A stretch of DNA of 64,000 bases from Capra hircus (lineage: Eukaryota; Chordata; Mammalia; Artiodactyla; Bovidae), in the NCBI RefSeq assembly GCF_001704415.2, contig NC_030811.1, positions 53,061,591 to 53,125,590 of the forward strand. Reading direction: 5' to 3'. Made by a program: the position numbers and the translations under genes. Shown here piece after piece: positions 1-10,359 of the stretch. A model generated the notes under the pieces. It was not told the origin of the DNA. It made no database searches and saw only the letters and a list, made by a program, of their open reading frames with translations. Each line of letters starts with the position of its first letter. Within the stretch, counting starts at the first letter, position 1.

Positions 1-512
1 TCACTTTCTTTCATGCTACTGGAAGCAGCAGGGACATGCATCTGGGCTTGACTGCTTGTGGTACAAGCTCCACCAGCCTGGGGGTTTCAGCAACATTGGC
101 AGCGAGTATCCACTCACAGGATCCAGCCAAGGGACAGTGGCAGCTTCCAGTCTTTAAGTTACAGCTGCCTTTTTTCTTTGCTCCTCAGCCCTTCCAGCAG
201 TTTTTAACCAGTTCCCTACATTACATCCTTCTCTACTTGAAATGTATATGGTGGTTTCTACTCTCTTGTTTGGATGCCAAATGCTACAAATTTTTCTGTA
301 TCAGAACAAAGTGAACTTCCTCATTCTCTAATTTAGAAGAATAAAGAGGAATGCATCATATTTATATAAGAAGACCCAAATAATGGATATTTAAGTTGCT
401 CTCAATTTTGCTTTTTAATCTGTAAGGGTATTAAAGACATTTCCATTTTAGGAAAGCATTGTCAAGGCATGTATTTGGCAGTAGTCATCTCTTCCTCAAT
501 CTGGAATGATGC
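1..512. other. 3' flank of CPVL, no gene seen
   Basis: I see no coding exon. The part around 60-290 reads like the decayed end of an old LTR-type repeat, but I cannot assign it to a family. The open frame at 36-314 has no recognisable protein features. Confidence 0.4.
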
Positions 513-712
513 CTGCTAAAGTTCTTTTTTTTTTTTTTTTTTTTTAATTTATTTTTTTTTTCATGATGATTTTTTTTTTTTTTTTTTTAAATTTTAAAAT
601 CTTAAATTCTTACATGCGTTCCCAAACATGAACCCCCCTCCCACCTCCCTCCCCACAACATCTCTCTGGGTCATCCCCATGCACCTGCCCCAAGCAGGCT
701 GCTAAAGTTCTT
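513..712 (-). mobile_element. Short L1 3' end with 14-bp target-site duplication
   Basis: The segment from about 600 to 698 matches the 3' UTR of the larger L1 at 31.2 kb (shared stretch around 'cccaaacatgaacccccctc'), in reverse orientation. To its left lies a long T-rich tract, the poly(A) tail read on the other strand. CTGCTAAAGTTCTT is repeated exactly at 513-526 and 699-712 and bounds the insertion, so the element proper is 527-698. The T tract is interrupted by a CATGATGA block near 562-569, so the tail is not simple. Only the 3' UTR is present and no protein could be made. Confidence 0.9.
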
Positions 713-1940
713 ATGCAGGGATCTAAATAGCTGAAATGGGATTAAACTAGACTCTGAAATCTAGAGAGTGTCCACATTTAGCTAGTTATACATGCTTCAT
801 AGGTGGTCTAAAGTATTGTCCATGTATATTCTAGCCTTATCCTTTCCAAATGAATTTCAATCACCTTGAGGCTTGATCTTATATCACCTTTTGAATATGT
901 AAATATGACGTGGGGGTGGGATGGGAGAGACGTTAGTAGTGCCTCTTCCCTTATGATTAATGTCATCCAAATGTGTCATCTGATTGGTAGTCTGGGAAAA
1001 GCCCTGTATCCCTTCATATAAACATAGGTTTTCTCTTGAGGTTGAAGCAGATGACACAGTCAACACTGCCACAGAGTGCAGTGGCTCAAATCGAGGTCTG
1101 GTTAATTTTATTATTGGTCTCATTCCAGATCCCTTTCATGGAGGCAGTGCTCCTTAGAAACCATTTCCCCTCAATTATGAAATATTTTAATTGATTTGTG
1201 GGCAGTGCTCTAATTCAGTCTGTGCACCCTGTCCGCTTGGTCCACCTCGGGGCTGGAAGGCTGCCCAGCTCCGCACAATGCCCTCATCTGCACGGGGCTG
1301 CCTCACTCCCATCTCAGCCATCTGATATTCTGCTTCCGCTAGACTGAAGAATGAAAGGCTCTTTAGCTCTTTGCTAACACCATCCTTCTACTGTTTTCTG
1401 ATTGTATCTTCTTTAATTAAACAGCACTTTTGTTATCTTCTCATCTTTTAGGTATTCCGATCATTCTGGCATTCTCCTTCCAGCTCTTAAGGTTTGTTTG
1501 AGTTCTCCAAAATGGGAAGGTTGGGTCGTGTTTACAGTTGCCATGCCAACTCCCAATCAGCCTTTTCCTTGGGAGGATTTTTCTAGTTGCTCTACACTTT
1601 CACAGCAACTTAAAGTGTGACAGGAATCCTTAAACATTCATAAGCAACTTGGCCAACAGGGTATGGGACTGCAGTTCCTAAGATGGATATCCAGGCTCTT
1701 TTCACAAGGGTTCTACTTTTATAATCTTCAACATAATCCCTTTAAAGCACGAATCGCTGACAAATCCAAGCTGCTATGGTATGAAAATTCTAATTAAAGG
1801 CAAAAATCAAAGCTGCTTTTGGTGGTAATACTGTTATACTGTCAACCTCATTGTCAGTCAAATTAACAAATACATTTCCAATAACCCAGGTAATGCGGTA
1901 AGAAATCAATAGCCAAGCCCATTTAGCTCTCAAAAGCTTG
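713..1940. other. Intergenic sequence, nothing recognised
   Basis: Mostly unique-looking DNA with no repeat or exon that I can name. Short open frames lack splice context or protein motifs. Confidence 0.4.
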
Positions 1941-2158
1941 TGTGCATGCCTGCTAATTTGTTCAATTGTGTCCGACTCTTTGCAACCCTATAGACTATGG
2001 CCCACCAGGTTCCTCTGTCCATAGAATTCTACGGGCAAGAATACAGGAGTGGGTTGCCATGCTCACCTCCAGGGGATCTTCCCGACCCAGAAATCGAACC
2101 CACATCTCTTACGTCTCCTGCATTGGCAGGTCCTGTACCACTAGGGCCACCTGGAAGC
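1941..2158 (-). mobile_element. Bov-tA SINE
   Basis: Full-length copy in reverse orientation. The 3' part (GTGTCCGACTCTTTGCAACC) is at the left and the tRNA-derived head (GGCCACCTGGAAGC on this strand) at the right. It is diverged from the young consensus, for example in a damaged B-box region near 2085-2100. Confidence 0.9.
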
Positions 2159-5100
2159 AAGCTTAAATGCTGTAAATCACATTTCCTGTTTATGGGGCTG
2201 AACCTGGGAAGATATGCATGAAGCATATTTCCAAACAGTACCCCAAAGTGAGAAGGCATGAAGAGGAAAAATTTTAATGTTTTACATTTCAGTAATAGTC
2301 ACAAATAACAATGATTTATGATCACTCCTACTACAGTTAACAAAATAGTTTCTACTGAACATTTAATAGGTGAGACAGCAGTTGTCTAAGATAAATGGTC
2401 CATTGATTTCCTCATTTTCTTGATAACCACACCCACAGGCTAAGTCCACAACTGGATCATATCCACATTTCATCGTAATTGGTTTTAAAACTATCAAAAC
2501 AGGAAGTACATGGAAATACCATTCCCAAATCCTCAATGGCACATTGGAGATTTCTTAATGCATGTGCTTTCCTTTTCTTGGGAATTCCACATGCAATCTG
2601 TGAGGCACTCACAGAAGCACCAGGTCTGACATCATCATGAATTGGTTTTACCTCTTGCTGGTACATTTCCCTATGCTCAGCTTCAAAGAAAACCCAGAAA
2701 ACTCTTAGATCTCCATCTGAATTTCATAGGATTCAGTTCTGCCTCTTTCATCCAAGCCCACTTTTCCTGTTGGGAGCACCACTGGTTTTCTCTCTAGCTG
2801 ACAGCACATTTGGAACAGACTGTTGTTCTCTGGAAAAGATTTTATAGCAGCCTGGATTTTAGTTTATCATTTCATTATAAAAGGGAATTTTAAAAAGTCA
2901 GTTCCTAATCACTGCACAGCATCATCTGGAATTTGGCCAACAGTTGTTAGAGTTCTATGAAATCAGGTTTTTTTCTAACAGTGAAAAGCAGAGGTGGAAA
3001 TTTTATATTTGCTCAAATCCTCAGCCACTCTATCAAATAGCTAAGAATGATTAAAAATAAAACAATATGGAGTATTTTTGGAATTTTGTTTCCCCAAAGA
3101 TGGAGAGAAGTGAGAAAATGCCATCTTAGCATATGTATCTTGAAGTCTGCCCTTCTTTTGGAGTCCAGAATCTTCTTGTTAGGCATAGCATAAGGTGAGC
3201 AATCTGTTGTTATTGCAGGTAGGGCTTGGCGTGTAGCTGATAATGGAGTACTGCTCTGACACAAGATGGAATTTTTATTTGTAATGGAAGAAAAGATCAA
3301 CTTTCTAAATACCTAGTGGTAGTTTGCACATTCAAAATAAGCTAGATAGAAATCTATTTTAAGAGTTTTGTTGCTTCCTAAGAGAAACTAGGTCAGAATT
3401 TTCCTTCTTAACCCCAAGATAGATAAACACTTGTTTCACACAGAACACCACAAATCAAAAGATGGCCAGACTTTTGGTTTCCCAACGGAAAATACCTTGG
3501 TTCATTAAACATTAAATATTAATACTTTTGAAGTGCCAGCTACTATATTAGAAACTGTAAACGTGGAGTTGAACACAATAAACCAAAGTCCTTATCTTTG
3601 TAGAGCTCGTGCAGTTTCTCATAAGGGTTTCTGCAGTTTAATGTTTCATGTTTCAAATTTAATTGAAACATTAAAAAGTGTTGATAAGATGAACAAACTA
3701 GTGTTCTTCACTAAATGGGGGAAGTCACAAATGTGATAAGAGCCGTAAATTTTAAAATACTACATAAAGAACTTCTGCAACTTTCTTGTCCTTAATGAGG
3801 CATCAGTATCCCTGAATTTCTTCACTATTGTGCTGATTGTCGTGAACAGAACTTCTATATTCATTTGTCCTGTGGAGAGGGTTGTTTTCCGGAAACCATC
3901 TCGCCAAAGGAAAAAAAATCTGTTTTCTGGGGAGATTCAGACACAGAGCTGTAAATGATTCTGGCAGGATGAGTGCTGAAGGGAGAGGATATTAGCAATT
4001 GGAAAATGGCTTTGTTGCCAGAGGCTACATATGAAGGCATTAGAAGCCACATGATAGAATTAGACAGAGGATACGCACAGGTCTGGTTAAGCTCAAAGCG
4101 TCTAACAGCCCACCAGAAATTGTAGGACAGGCTTAGAACAGCTGAATGTGCCTTTTATTATCCCTCGGATGGGAGTCCTATTTTGAAACCCAGAGTTTGG
4201 GGAGAATGATTGTGACTAAAGTCCCGGACGCTTTGCTCTGTTCCATCTACCCCTGCACCTTGGTTTTGGTGCCCAGACCCATCTCACTGTGCCTTCGTGT
4301 TTAGAAGAGCTCCAACGTGGAACATCCCCATTGCTATAGGAAAAGGGGAAAGAGGAAGAAAAGTGGAGGGAAGAGAAAGAGGAAAAAAGGAAATATTCTT
4401 TGCTATTCCAAGTGATTTGAAGGTTTGGGACTGTGCTGGCTGATGCACAGCCGTTTCTGTCCTTAGATGCGTCCTAACCATCTGGTTACCTGGGCTCCCT
4501 CCTCCATCTGGCTCTAATTATCTCAGCCAAACTGAGGGTTGTTTGTTGGTGGTTGTGATTTTCTTAAGTTTCCCATTAATTTTGTCCTGCCTCCGTTTTG
4601 TTTTCCTTTCAGTAATGCAGGTCTTGAATAAATTAATTTGTTGCTTATGGGCAAAAAAGTAGCTGCAGCAACCAGCCTAAATCATCCTCAAGCTATAGCA
4701 ATGTTGATTCATTTGTAAAAATATGCATTGACTCCAAAAACACGTAATAGGGTCTTCCTTTTTGGCCATGAACATGCCCATTAGATTCCTCTGGGGGCTA
4801 AGAGGATACCCTAGCACAGGCATTACAGTTTTTCCAGAAAGAGCCATTCCCAAAGCAGACGGAAGGAAAGGAAGCTGCATCAGAGAAGAGCTTGGGCTTG
4901 ATTTTGATTAAGTCCTTTCTGATTTTTTTTTTAAACCTAGGCACATGTTTTATTTTCTTAGTTGAAGAGTTTATAATCCTGGACACTGAAAATAAATACG
5001 TTTTATATTTTCTAATGTATGGTTATTATATTAGGAGTTTGAGCTACATTTCCTTGTGTTACAACGTGGTCTGGCTCTTTTAGAATGTCACAGGTTATAG

Positions 5101-5989
5101 ATGCTGAATCAAGCTGAATTTTCCCTCCAGAGAGAACATTAGGAACAGGTGGGGGCAGTTACTAGAGTAAAACAGAAACCTGAGAGGAACAAAATGACTC
5201 TTTTAGGAACTGTTCCAATGCCTCAAACCCAGAGGGACAGGGGAGAATTCACAAGCACCATCTTGCTAATGGTGGCCATGCCCTGTGCATAAGGAAGCCA
5301 GGATGTTCCCTCTGTTAGCAGCGGGCATCCTAGAGCCAGGATATCCATGCCGTTAACGCTTTCTCTGTCTACAAGTTTGCTGGCCCATGGATCCCCCTCC
5401 TCATAAAATTCAGTGGCTTCTGAGCACCCCTTGTGGCCCTTAATAAAAAGTCAGTCGCCTTGTTACCACTTTGTCCAAGGTATTGAAACCAGCTAGGGAT
5501 GCACGTCAGTGTCACTTCAATGAGTTACAAATCACAATAGGATTAAGTGAAGAAAACAAGACATACGTTGTCTCAAATGTGAAAAAATCAGGGTCTACAA
5601 ATAATAAAAGACTAGTAGGACTAGTATTTAAAATTTAAAATTGGTTATGTCTGGCTGTGAGCTTATGGATCATTTTTGTGTCATATATATATATGCATAT
5701 TTTTATGCATTAGCTATAACTTCTCATTGTGGTATAAATAGTGATGCTTGATGCTCGGCTCCCCCTTCATTCAGTTAAATACTTCCTGAGCACACATTCT
5801 GAGTGTGGCACCCTGTGGAGGGAGCAAAGCCGAGAGAATTCCAGGTCTTCACCTTGATCCATGCCCTCATGTCTCTGATGGCAGCAGCCCCTCCTCTTGG
5901 TTCAGAGCCTGAGCTTTTTGTGGGCGGGCCATCCTGGCTGGTCCCGCAGTGTTGGTAGTGTACTTGCTCAGATACAGGTGGGCTCCCTC
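2159..5989. other. Intergenic sequence with few recognisable elements
   Basis: No exon or clear young repeat. A perfect 12-bp palindromic arm pair occurs at 3637-3648 and 3664-3675. A stretch near 3520-3610 and another near 5760-5850 resemble ends of old mammalian interspersed repeats, too decayed to name. A short TA run lies at about 5684-5694. Confidence 0.4.
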
Positions 5990-6285
5990 CTGCCCTTCCT
6001 TCAGACCCAGCTCGAATGGCGGCATGTCAGGAGGGCTTTTCCCACCACCTATGTAATCCTGCCCTCACTTCCCACCACACTGGATTCCCTGTAGTGCTTT
6101 GATTTTTTTGTGGCTCATATCGATAGGTATTCCTCTAGGCATGTGTGTACTTGAACACGGACCTCCCACCAAAATGTAATGCCTTGGAGGAGAGGTCTTC
6201 AGGCTTGTTCATTGCTATATCTCTGTCCATCTAGAAGGGTGCCTGTCATAGTGGGCACTCATTAAATATTGTTGAATTGAATTTT
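5990..6285 (+). mobile_element. L2 LINE 3' end
   Basis: The order of blocks matches the conserved 3' tail of mammalian L2. It runs from an AGGCC(T/G)TTCCC-like start through 'aatgtaatgccttggagga' and 'gtgcctgtcatagtgggcac' to a terminal 'tcattaaatattgttgaat' segment. It is highly diverged and non-coding, an ancient fixed insertion. Confidence 0.75.
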
Positions 6286-6984
6286 CCTCAAGGGAGAAGT
6301 TGTGATATGTATATTTAAACAAATCAAGAATGAATATCAGTCCACAAATTCAGGTGATAAAGAGATGGTATCTCTATTTTTTACAATAATTTAAAAACTC
6401 TGCACCTCTACCCTGCTGGGTTGGTGGGAAATTTCATCTCATTTTTTGCTCTGCTCCATTCCTCCCATCAACAGGGATGTGTGGGGGACTTGTAAGTTTT
6501 CAAGAATCTTATGCAGTAATAAGGGCTTTGGGAAAGGTCCACTGCTGAGCAGCCCATCCCATTGTGTGCCTCATCATGGTGCCTTCACACCTGTTGGCTA
6601 TCTGCTGCTTCTGGGCAAGACTGAAAATGTTACTGCCCATGGCCCCAGCTCCCCAGATGCTTCATCCAAAAGCTCTTCCTCTCAAGGTCTTTCTCCACCA
6701 TGGCCCCTGCCAGTTAGCAGAATCTGCAGAAGTTGCTTCCACCTTTAATTGGAAGAATTTCCTTTTAGCCTGATGTTTTTCTCCTGTTTTCCCAAGCCAC
6801 TAACCTTCTCTAAAACTCTATTCTCCCCATGGGCCTCTGGCTTTTAAAAAGAGCCAGAAATAATTCTGTTTTTTATTCTGCCCCTGACCTCCCTGAAACA
6901 AGGGATGTGGAGTCTGCTACCTGCTTAAATGGGGAACGAACAAGAACAACTTTGGACAACTCTGACACAAGACAGAAATGTATG
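6286..6984. other. Intergenic sequence, nothing recognised
   Basis: Open frames at 6446-6773 show no domain or low-complexity pattern that I recognise and have no exon signals. Confidence 0.4.
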
Positions 6985-7509
6985 TTAAAGGAGTGAAGCA
7001 GCCATTGCAGGGAAGAAAGTGGTTCTTTTCAGGCAGGAGTGGGAAGAGAGAAACCAAGCCAGGCGGAAGGCTTAGGGCATCTTGTGCTTTGGAATGAGCC
7101 TTGAAGGCTTGGAGTATTTCATTTCAGAGTGTGATGGATAGAAAAGAGTGGCATGAGCAAAGATAAAATGGAGATGGTATATACGGGAGGGCAAATAGCC
7201 TGATATGACTGTTGTATTTGAGCAGTGGGAAAAGATCCCCCTCCCCAAAATAGGTAGAATCAGCTTGTGACAAGGCTTGAAAGTCAGGATGTTTTGATAT
7301 TAACTTGACAGTATTTGGCAGCTATTGGGTCAGTAGATAGATTACAGTTGTGCATTAGGAAATAGCAACACCATCTAGAATAGATTAATAGTTGGAACTG
7401 GTGATGGGAAGGCTAGAAGCAGAAAGAACCCTTAGCAGGCTGAGAAGTAGTTTAGAAATAGAAAGGAAAAAGAGGATGGAGATGCAAAAGATATTGCTGA
7501 AGTAGAGTA
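6985..7509. mobile_element. Old interspersed repeat, left part, split by BovB
   Basis: Purine-rich sequence of a type common across mammalian genomes, with blocks such as 'gcatgagcaaag' and 'gagatggtatat'. It appears to resume after the BovB and Bov-tA insertions, around 8703-9120. I cannot name the family. The similar-looking stretch at 30215-30820 may belong to the same one. Confidence 0.3.
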
Positions 7510-8483
7510 AATAGGATTTGACCACTGGTTGGAACAACAGACTGGTTTCAAGTAGGAAAAGGAGTACGTCAAGGCTGTATATTGTCACCCTGCTTATTTA
7601 ACTTATATGCAGAGTACATCATGAGAAATGCTGGACTGGAAGAAACACAAGCTGAAATCAAGGTTGCTGGGAGAAATACCAATAACCTCAGATATGCAGA
7701 TGACACCACCCTTATGGCAGAAAGTGAAGAGGAACTAAAAAGCCTCTTGATGAAAGTGAAAGAGGAGAGTGAAAAAGTTTGCTTAAAGCTCAACATTCAG
7801 AAAACTAAGATCATGGCATCCAGTCCCATCACTTCATGGCAAATAGATGGGGAAACAGTGGAAACAGTGTCAGACTTTATTTTTTGGGGCTCCAAAATCA
7901 CTGCAGATGGTGACTGCAGCCATGAAATTAAAAGATGCTTACTCCTTGGAAGAAAATTTATGACCAACCTAGATAGCGTATTCAAAAGCAGAGACATTAC
8001 TTTGCCGACTAAGGTCCGTCTAGACAAGGCTATGGTTTTTCCTGTGGTCATGTATGGATGTGAGAGTTGGACTGTGAAGAAGGCTGAGTGCCAAAGAATT
8101 GATGCTTCTGAACTGTGGTGTTGGAGAAGACTCTTGAGAGTCTCTTGGACTGCAAGGAGATCCAGCCAGTCCATTCTGAAGGAGATCAGCCCTGGAATTT
8201 CTTTGGAAGGAATGATGCTAAAGCTGAAACTCCAGTACTTTGGCCACCTCATGCGAAGAGTTGACTCATTGGAAAAGACTCTGGGAGGGATTGGGGGCAA
8301 GAGGAGAAGAGGACGACTGAGGATGAGATGGCTGGATGGCATCACTGACTCGGTGGACGTGAGTCTGAGTGAACTCCAGGAGATGGTGATGGACAGGGAG
8401 GCCTGGTGTGCTGCGATTCATGGGGTTGCAAAGAGTCTGACACGACTGAGAGACTGAACTGAACTGAACTGAACTGAATAGGA
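7510..8483 (+). mobile_element. BovB (RTE) LINE, 5'-truncated
   Basis: About 0.96 kb of the BovB 3' half, ending in the repeat GAACTGAACTGAACTGAA at 8455-8478. The left edge is near 7517. AATAGGA at 7510-7516 and 8477-8483 is a possible 7-bp target-site duplication, weak because it overlaps the tail. The coding part keeps the reverse-transcriptase palm and C-terminal domain. Confidence 0.9.
7582..8457 (+). pseudogene. BovB reverse transcriptase C-terminal fragment
   Basis: Open frame of 291 codons coding the end of the BovB ORF2 product. The RT palm motif YADD is at 7693-7704, followed by the thumb and the C-terminal region. The endonuclease and the first RT blocks are missing because the copy is 5'-truncated. 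The first ATG is simply an internal Met of the parent protein. The frame is open to the natural stop, so this is a well-preserved remnant, but it has no promoter and cannot act as a complete retrotransposase. It should not be annotated as a host gene. Confidence 0.9.
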
Positions 8484-8702
8484 GAGGGGCTTCCCTGGTG
8501 GCTCAGTGGTAAAGAATCTGCCTGCAATGCAGGAGACCTGGTTTCGATCCCTGGGTTGGGAAGATCCCTTGGAGGAGAGCATGACAACCCACTCTAGTAC
8601 CCTTGCCTAGAGAATCGCATGGACAGAGGAGCCTGGCAGGCTGCAGGCCATAGGGTTGCACAGAGTCAGACATGACAGAAGCGACTAAGCAGCAGCAGCA
8701 AC
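8484..8702 (+). mobile_element. Bov-tA SINE
   Basis: Full-length copy directly abutting the 3' end of the BovB. Pol III box A (TGGCTCAGTGG) is at about 8499; box B is disturbed by an extra T (GGTTTCGATCCC). The tail is an AGCAGC repeat. Its landing point at the BovB tail is consistent with later insertion into the A-rich BovB end. Confidence 0.92.
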
Positions 8703-9249
8703 AGATGAAGAGAAGAGAAAGGCAAGAGAAGGATGGTGGTTACAAGAACGGGGGTGTTCTCAGCAGGCAAAGAAAACCAAGAGGAGCCTCTAATTTGGGG
8801 AAAAGAGGACCAGAATAGTCATATTAAGTCTGAGCTTCCATCAGGACAGTTGGGGCTGTGGATGAGGGGCTCAGAAGAGAGCTCACGACTTTCCCAAGGT
8901 AGAAAGAGAATATGTGTAATAAGGCTGCAGCAGTGTTTTGGGGTGAAGGAGCAAAATTAAGGGATCCAGTGTCGGATTCTTTTGATCATCTCAGTAGAGT
9001 AGGAGGCAAGGCCACTTGCTGAGAATAAGGGAAACAGTCAGTGTGTCATCTGGAGTTTGATCATAGGAACAGTTTGTAACAGATGCTCTGGTGAATATAT
9101 AGTCAATTCCTGAAGAAGAGTAGGGCAGACCCACGCAGCATCAAGTTTTCTCTCCAGTAAATACAGAATACTTTTATAGTAGTTTTATGAAATCTATCCA
9201 GGCAGATGTGAGAAGAAATAGCTTTCACATTGTATATCTTGTTTAAGGC
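8703..9249. mobile_element. Old interspersed repeat, right part, and flank
   Basis: Likely continuation of the purine-rich old repeat at 6985-7509, displaced by the BovB and SINE. From about 9120 to 9249 I recognise nothing. The family is unresolved. Confidence 0.3.
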
Positions 9250-9465
9250 ATTGTTGTTGTTGTTCATTTGCTAAGTTGTGTCCCGATTCTTTGTGACCCC
9301 ATGGACTGCAGCACGCCAGGCTTCCCTGTCCTTCACCATCTCCTGGAGCCCACCCAAACTCACGTCCACTGAGTCAGTGATGCCATCCAACCATCTTGTC
9401 ATCTGTTGTCCCCTTCTCCTCCTGCCCTCAATCTTTCCCTGCATCAGGGCCTTTTCTAATGAGTT
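9250..9465 (-). mobile_element. BovB LINE 3' end, older copy
   Basis: Only the last ~215 bp of BovB, in reverse orientation. The tail is (GTT)n on this strand (AAC repeat on the element strand), unlike the GAACT tail of the neighbouring copies. Divergence is higher, so this is an older subfamily insertion. Confidence 0.88.
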
Positions 9466-9886
9466 ACTCTCTCTGCTAGACAGTTGTTATGCCATTCATT
9501 GGAAATTTGTTTTTTGGGGGACTTCATAAGATGCCAGAATCCCTCATCATCTTAAACATGGAAAAGTAGTGACTATTCATTGCCTACATTCCCAGCTCTG
9601 TGCTGCTTTCTGAGCTGTATGTCTGTCCTCAGGGTAGCCCATCATCACCTGCCCCCCAGTCCTAAGGCCAAGTTGTTTTCTATACTGATGGTGTGGGGCA
9701 GAAGGGGAAAAAGAGCTCATCGTGAAGACCAGCTGTACTTGTGGTTTCCAGGCAGCTGTTGCATCTACAAGGGGAGCAGGAGAAATGAGGGACCCTAAAA
9801 TACATTTCATTCCCTGGGATGGCCACCACATGCTGCCCTCTGGTGGTTCAGGACCCATCTCTACTGACCTCCTTTTGTGGTCTTTT
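9466..9886. other. Intergenic sequence, nothing recognised
   Basis: Overlapping open frames on both strands (9577-9907) have no recognisable domain. They look like chance frames in GC-richer DNA. Confidence 0.4.
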
Positions 9887-10273
9887 ATAAGCATGCTGTG
9901 GTGTTAGAGAAGACTCTTGAGAGTCCCTTGGACTGCAAGATCCAACCAGTCCATTCTAAAGGAGATCGGTCCTGGGTGTTCTTTGGAAGGAATGATGCTA
10001 AAGCTGAAACTCCAGTACTTTGGTCACCTCATGCGAAGAGTTGACTCATTGGAAAAACCTCTGATGCTGGGAGGGGTTGGAGGCAGGAGGAGAAGGGGAC
10101 GACAGAGGATGAGATGGCTGGATGGCATCACTGACTCAATGGACGTGAGTTTGAGTGAACCCCGGGAGTTGGTGATGGACAGGGAGGCCTGGTGTGCTGC
10201 AATTCATGGGGTCACAAAGAGTCGGACACGACTGAGCGACTGAACTGAACTGAACTGAACTGATAAGCATGCT
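9887..10273 (+). mobile_element. BovB LINE 3' fragment with 11-bp duplication
   Basis: 5'-truncated BovB of about 365 bp (9898-10262), starting within the C-terminal coding region and ending in four GAACT repeats. ATAAGCATGCT is repeated exactly at 9887-9897 and 10263-10273, directly flanking the element. The 108-codon open frame at 9917-10243 is the C-terminal end of the BovB protein. Confidence 0.93.
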
Positions 10274-10295
10274 ACCCCTATCTCTCTAAATCTGG

Positions 10296-10319
10296 TCTTT
10301 TTTTTTTTTTTTTTTTTTT
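10296..10319. repeat. Poly(T) tract
   Basis: Uninterrupted T run between the two BovB insertions. It may be a remnant retrotransposon tail, but no matching element body is visible next to it. Confidence 0.8.
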
Positions 10320-10359
10320 GATGGTACCTCTGTTGGGAATTTAGGGATTTGTGTGGAGT

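Noticed and set aside
7797..8345. 182-codon minus-strand frame
   Set aside because: Antisense shadow of the BovB coding sequence; similar shadows occur in the other BovB copies (for example 36116-36604).
7582..8457. 291-codon open frame as a host gene
   Set aside because: It is the RT C-terminal part of a truncated BovB; sister copies lie at 10.4, 35.6 and 60.9 kb.
8486..8702. tRNA gene because of box A/box B in SINE heads
   Set aside because: The boxes belong to tRNA-derived SINEs with no cloverleaf and a SINE body following; the same holds for the other Bov-tA and CHR copies.
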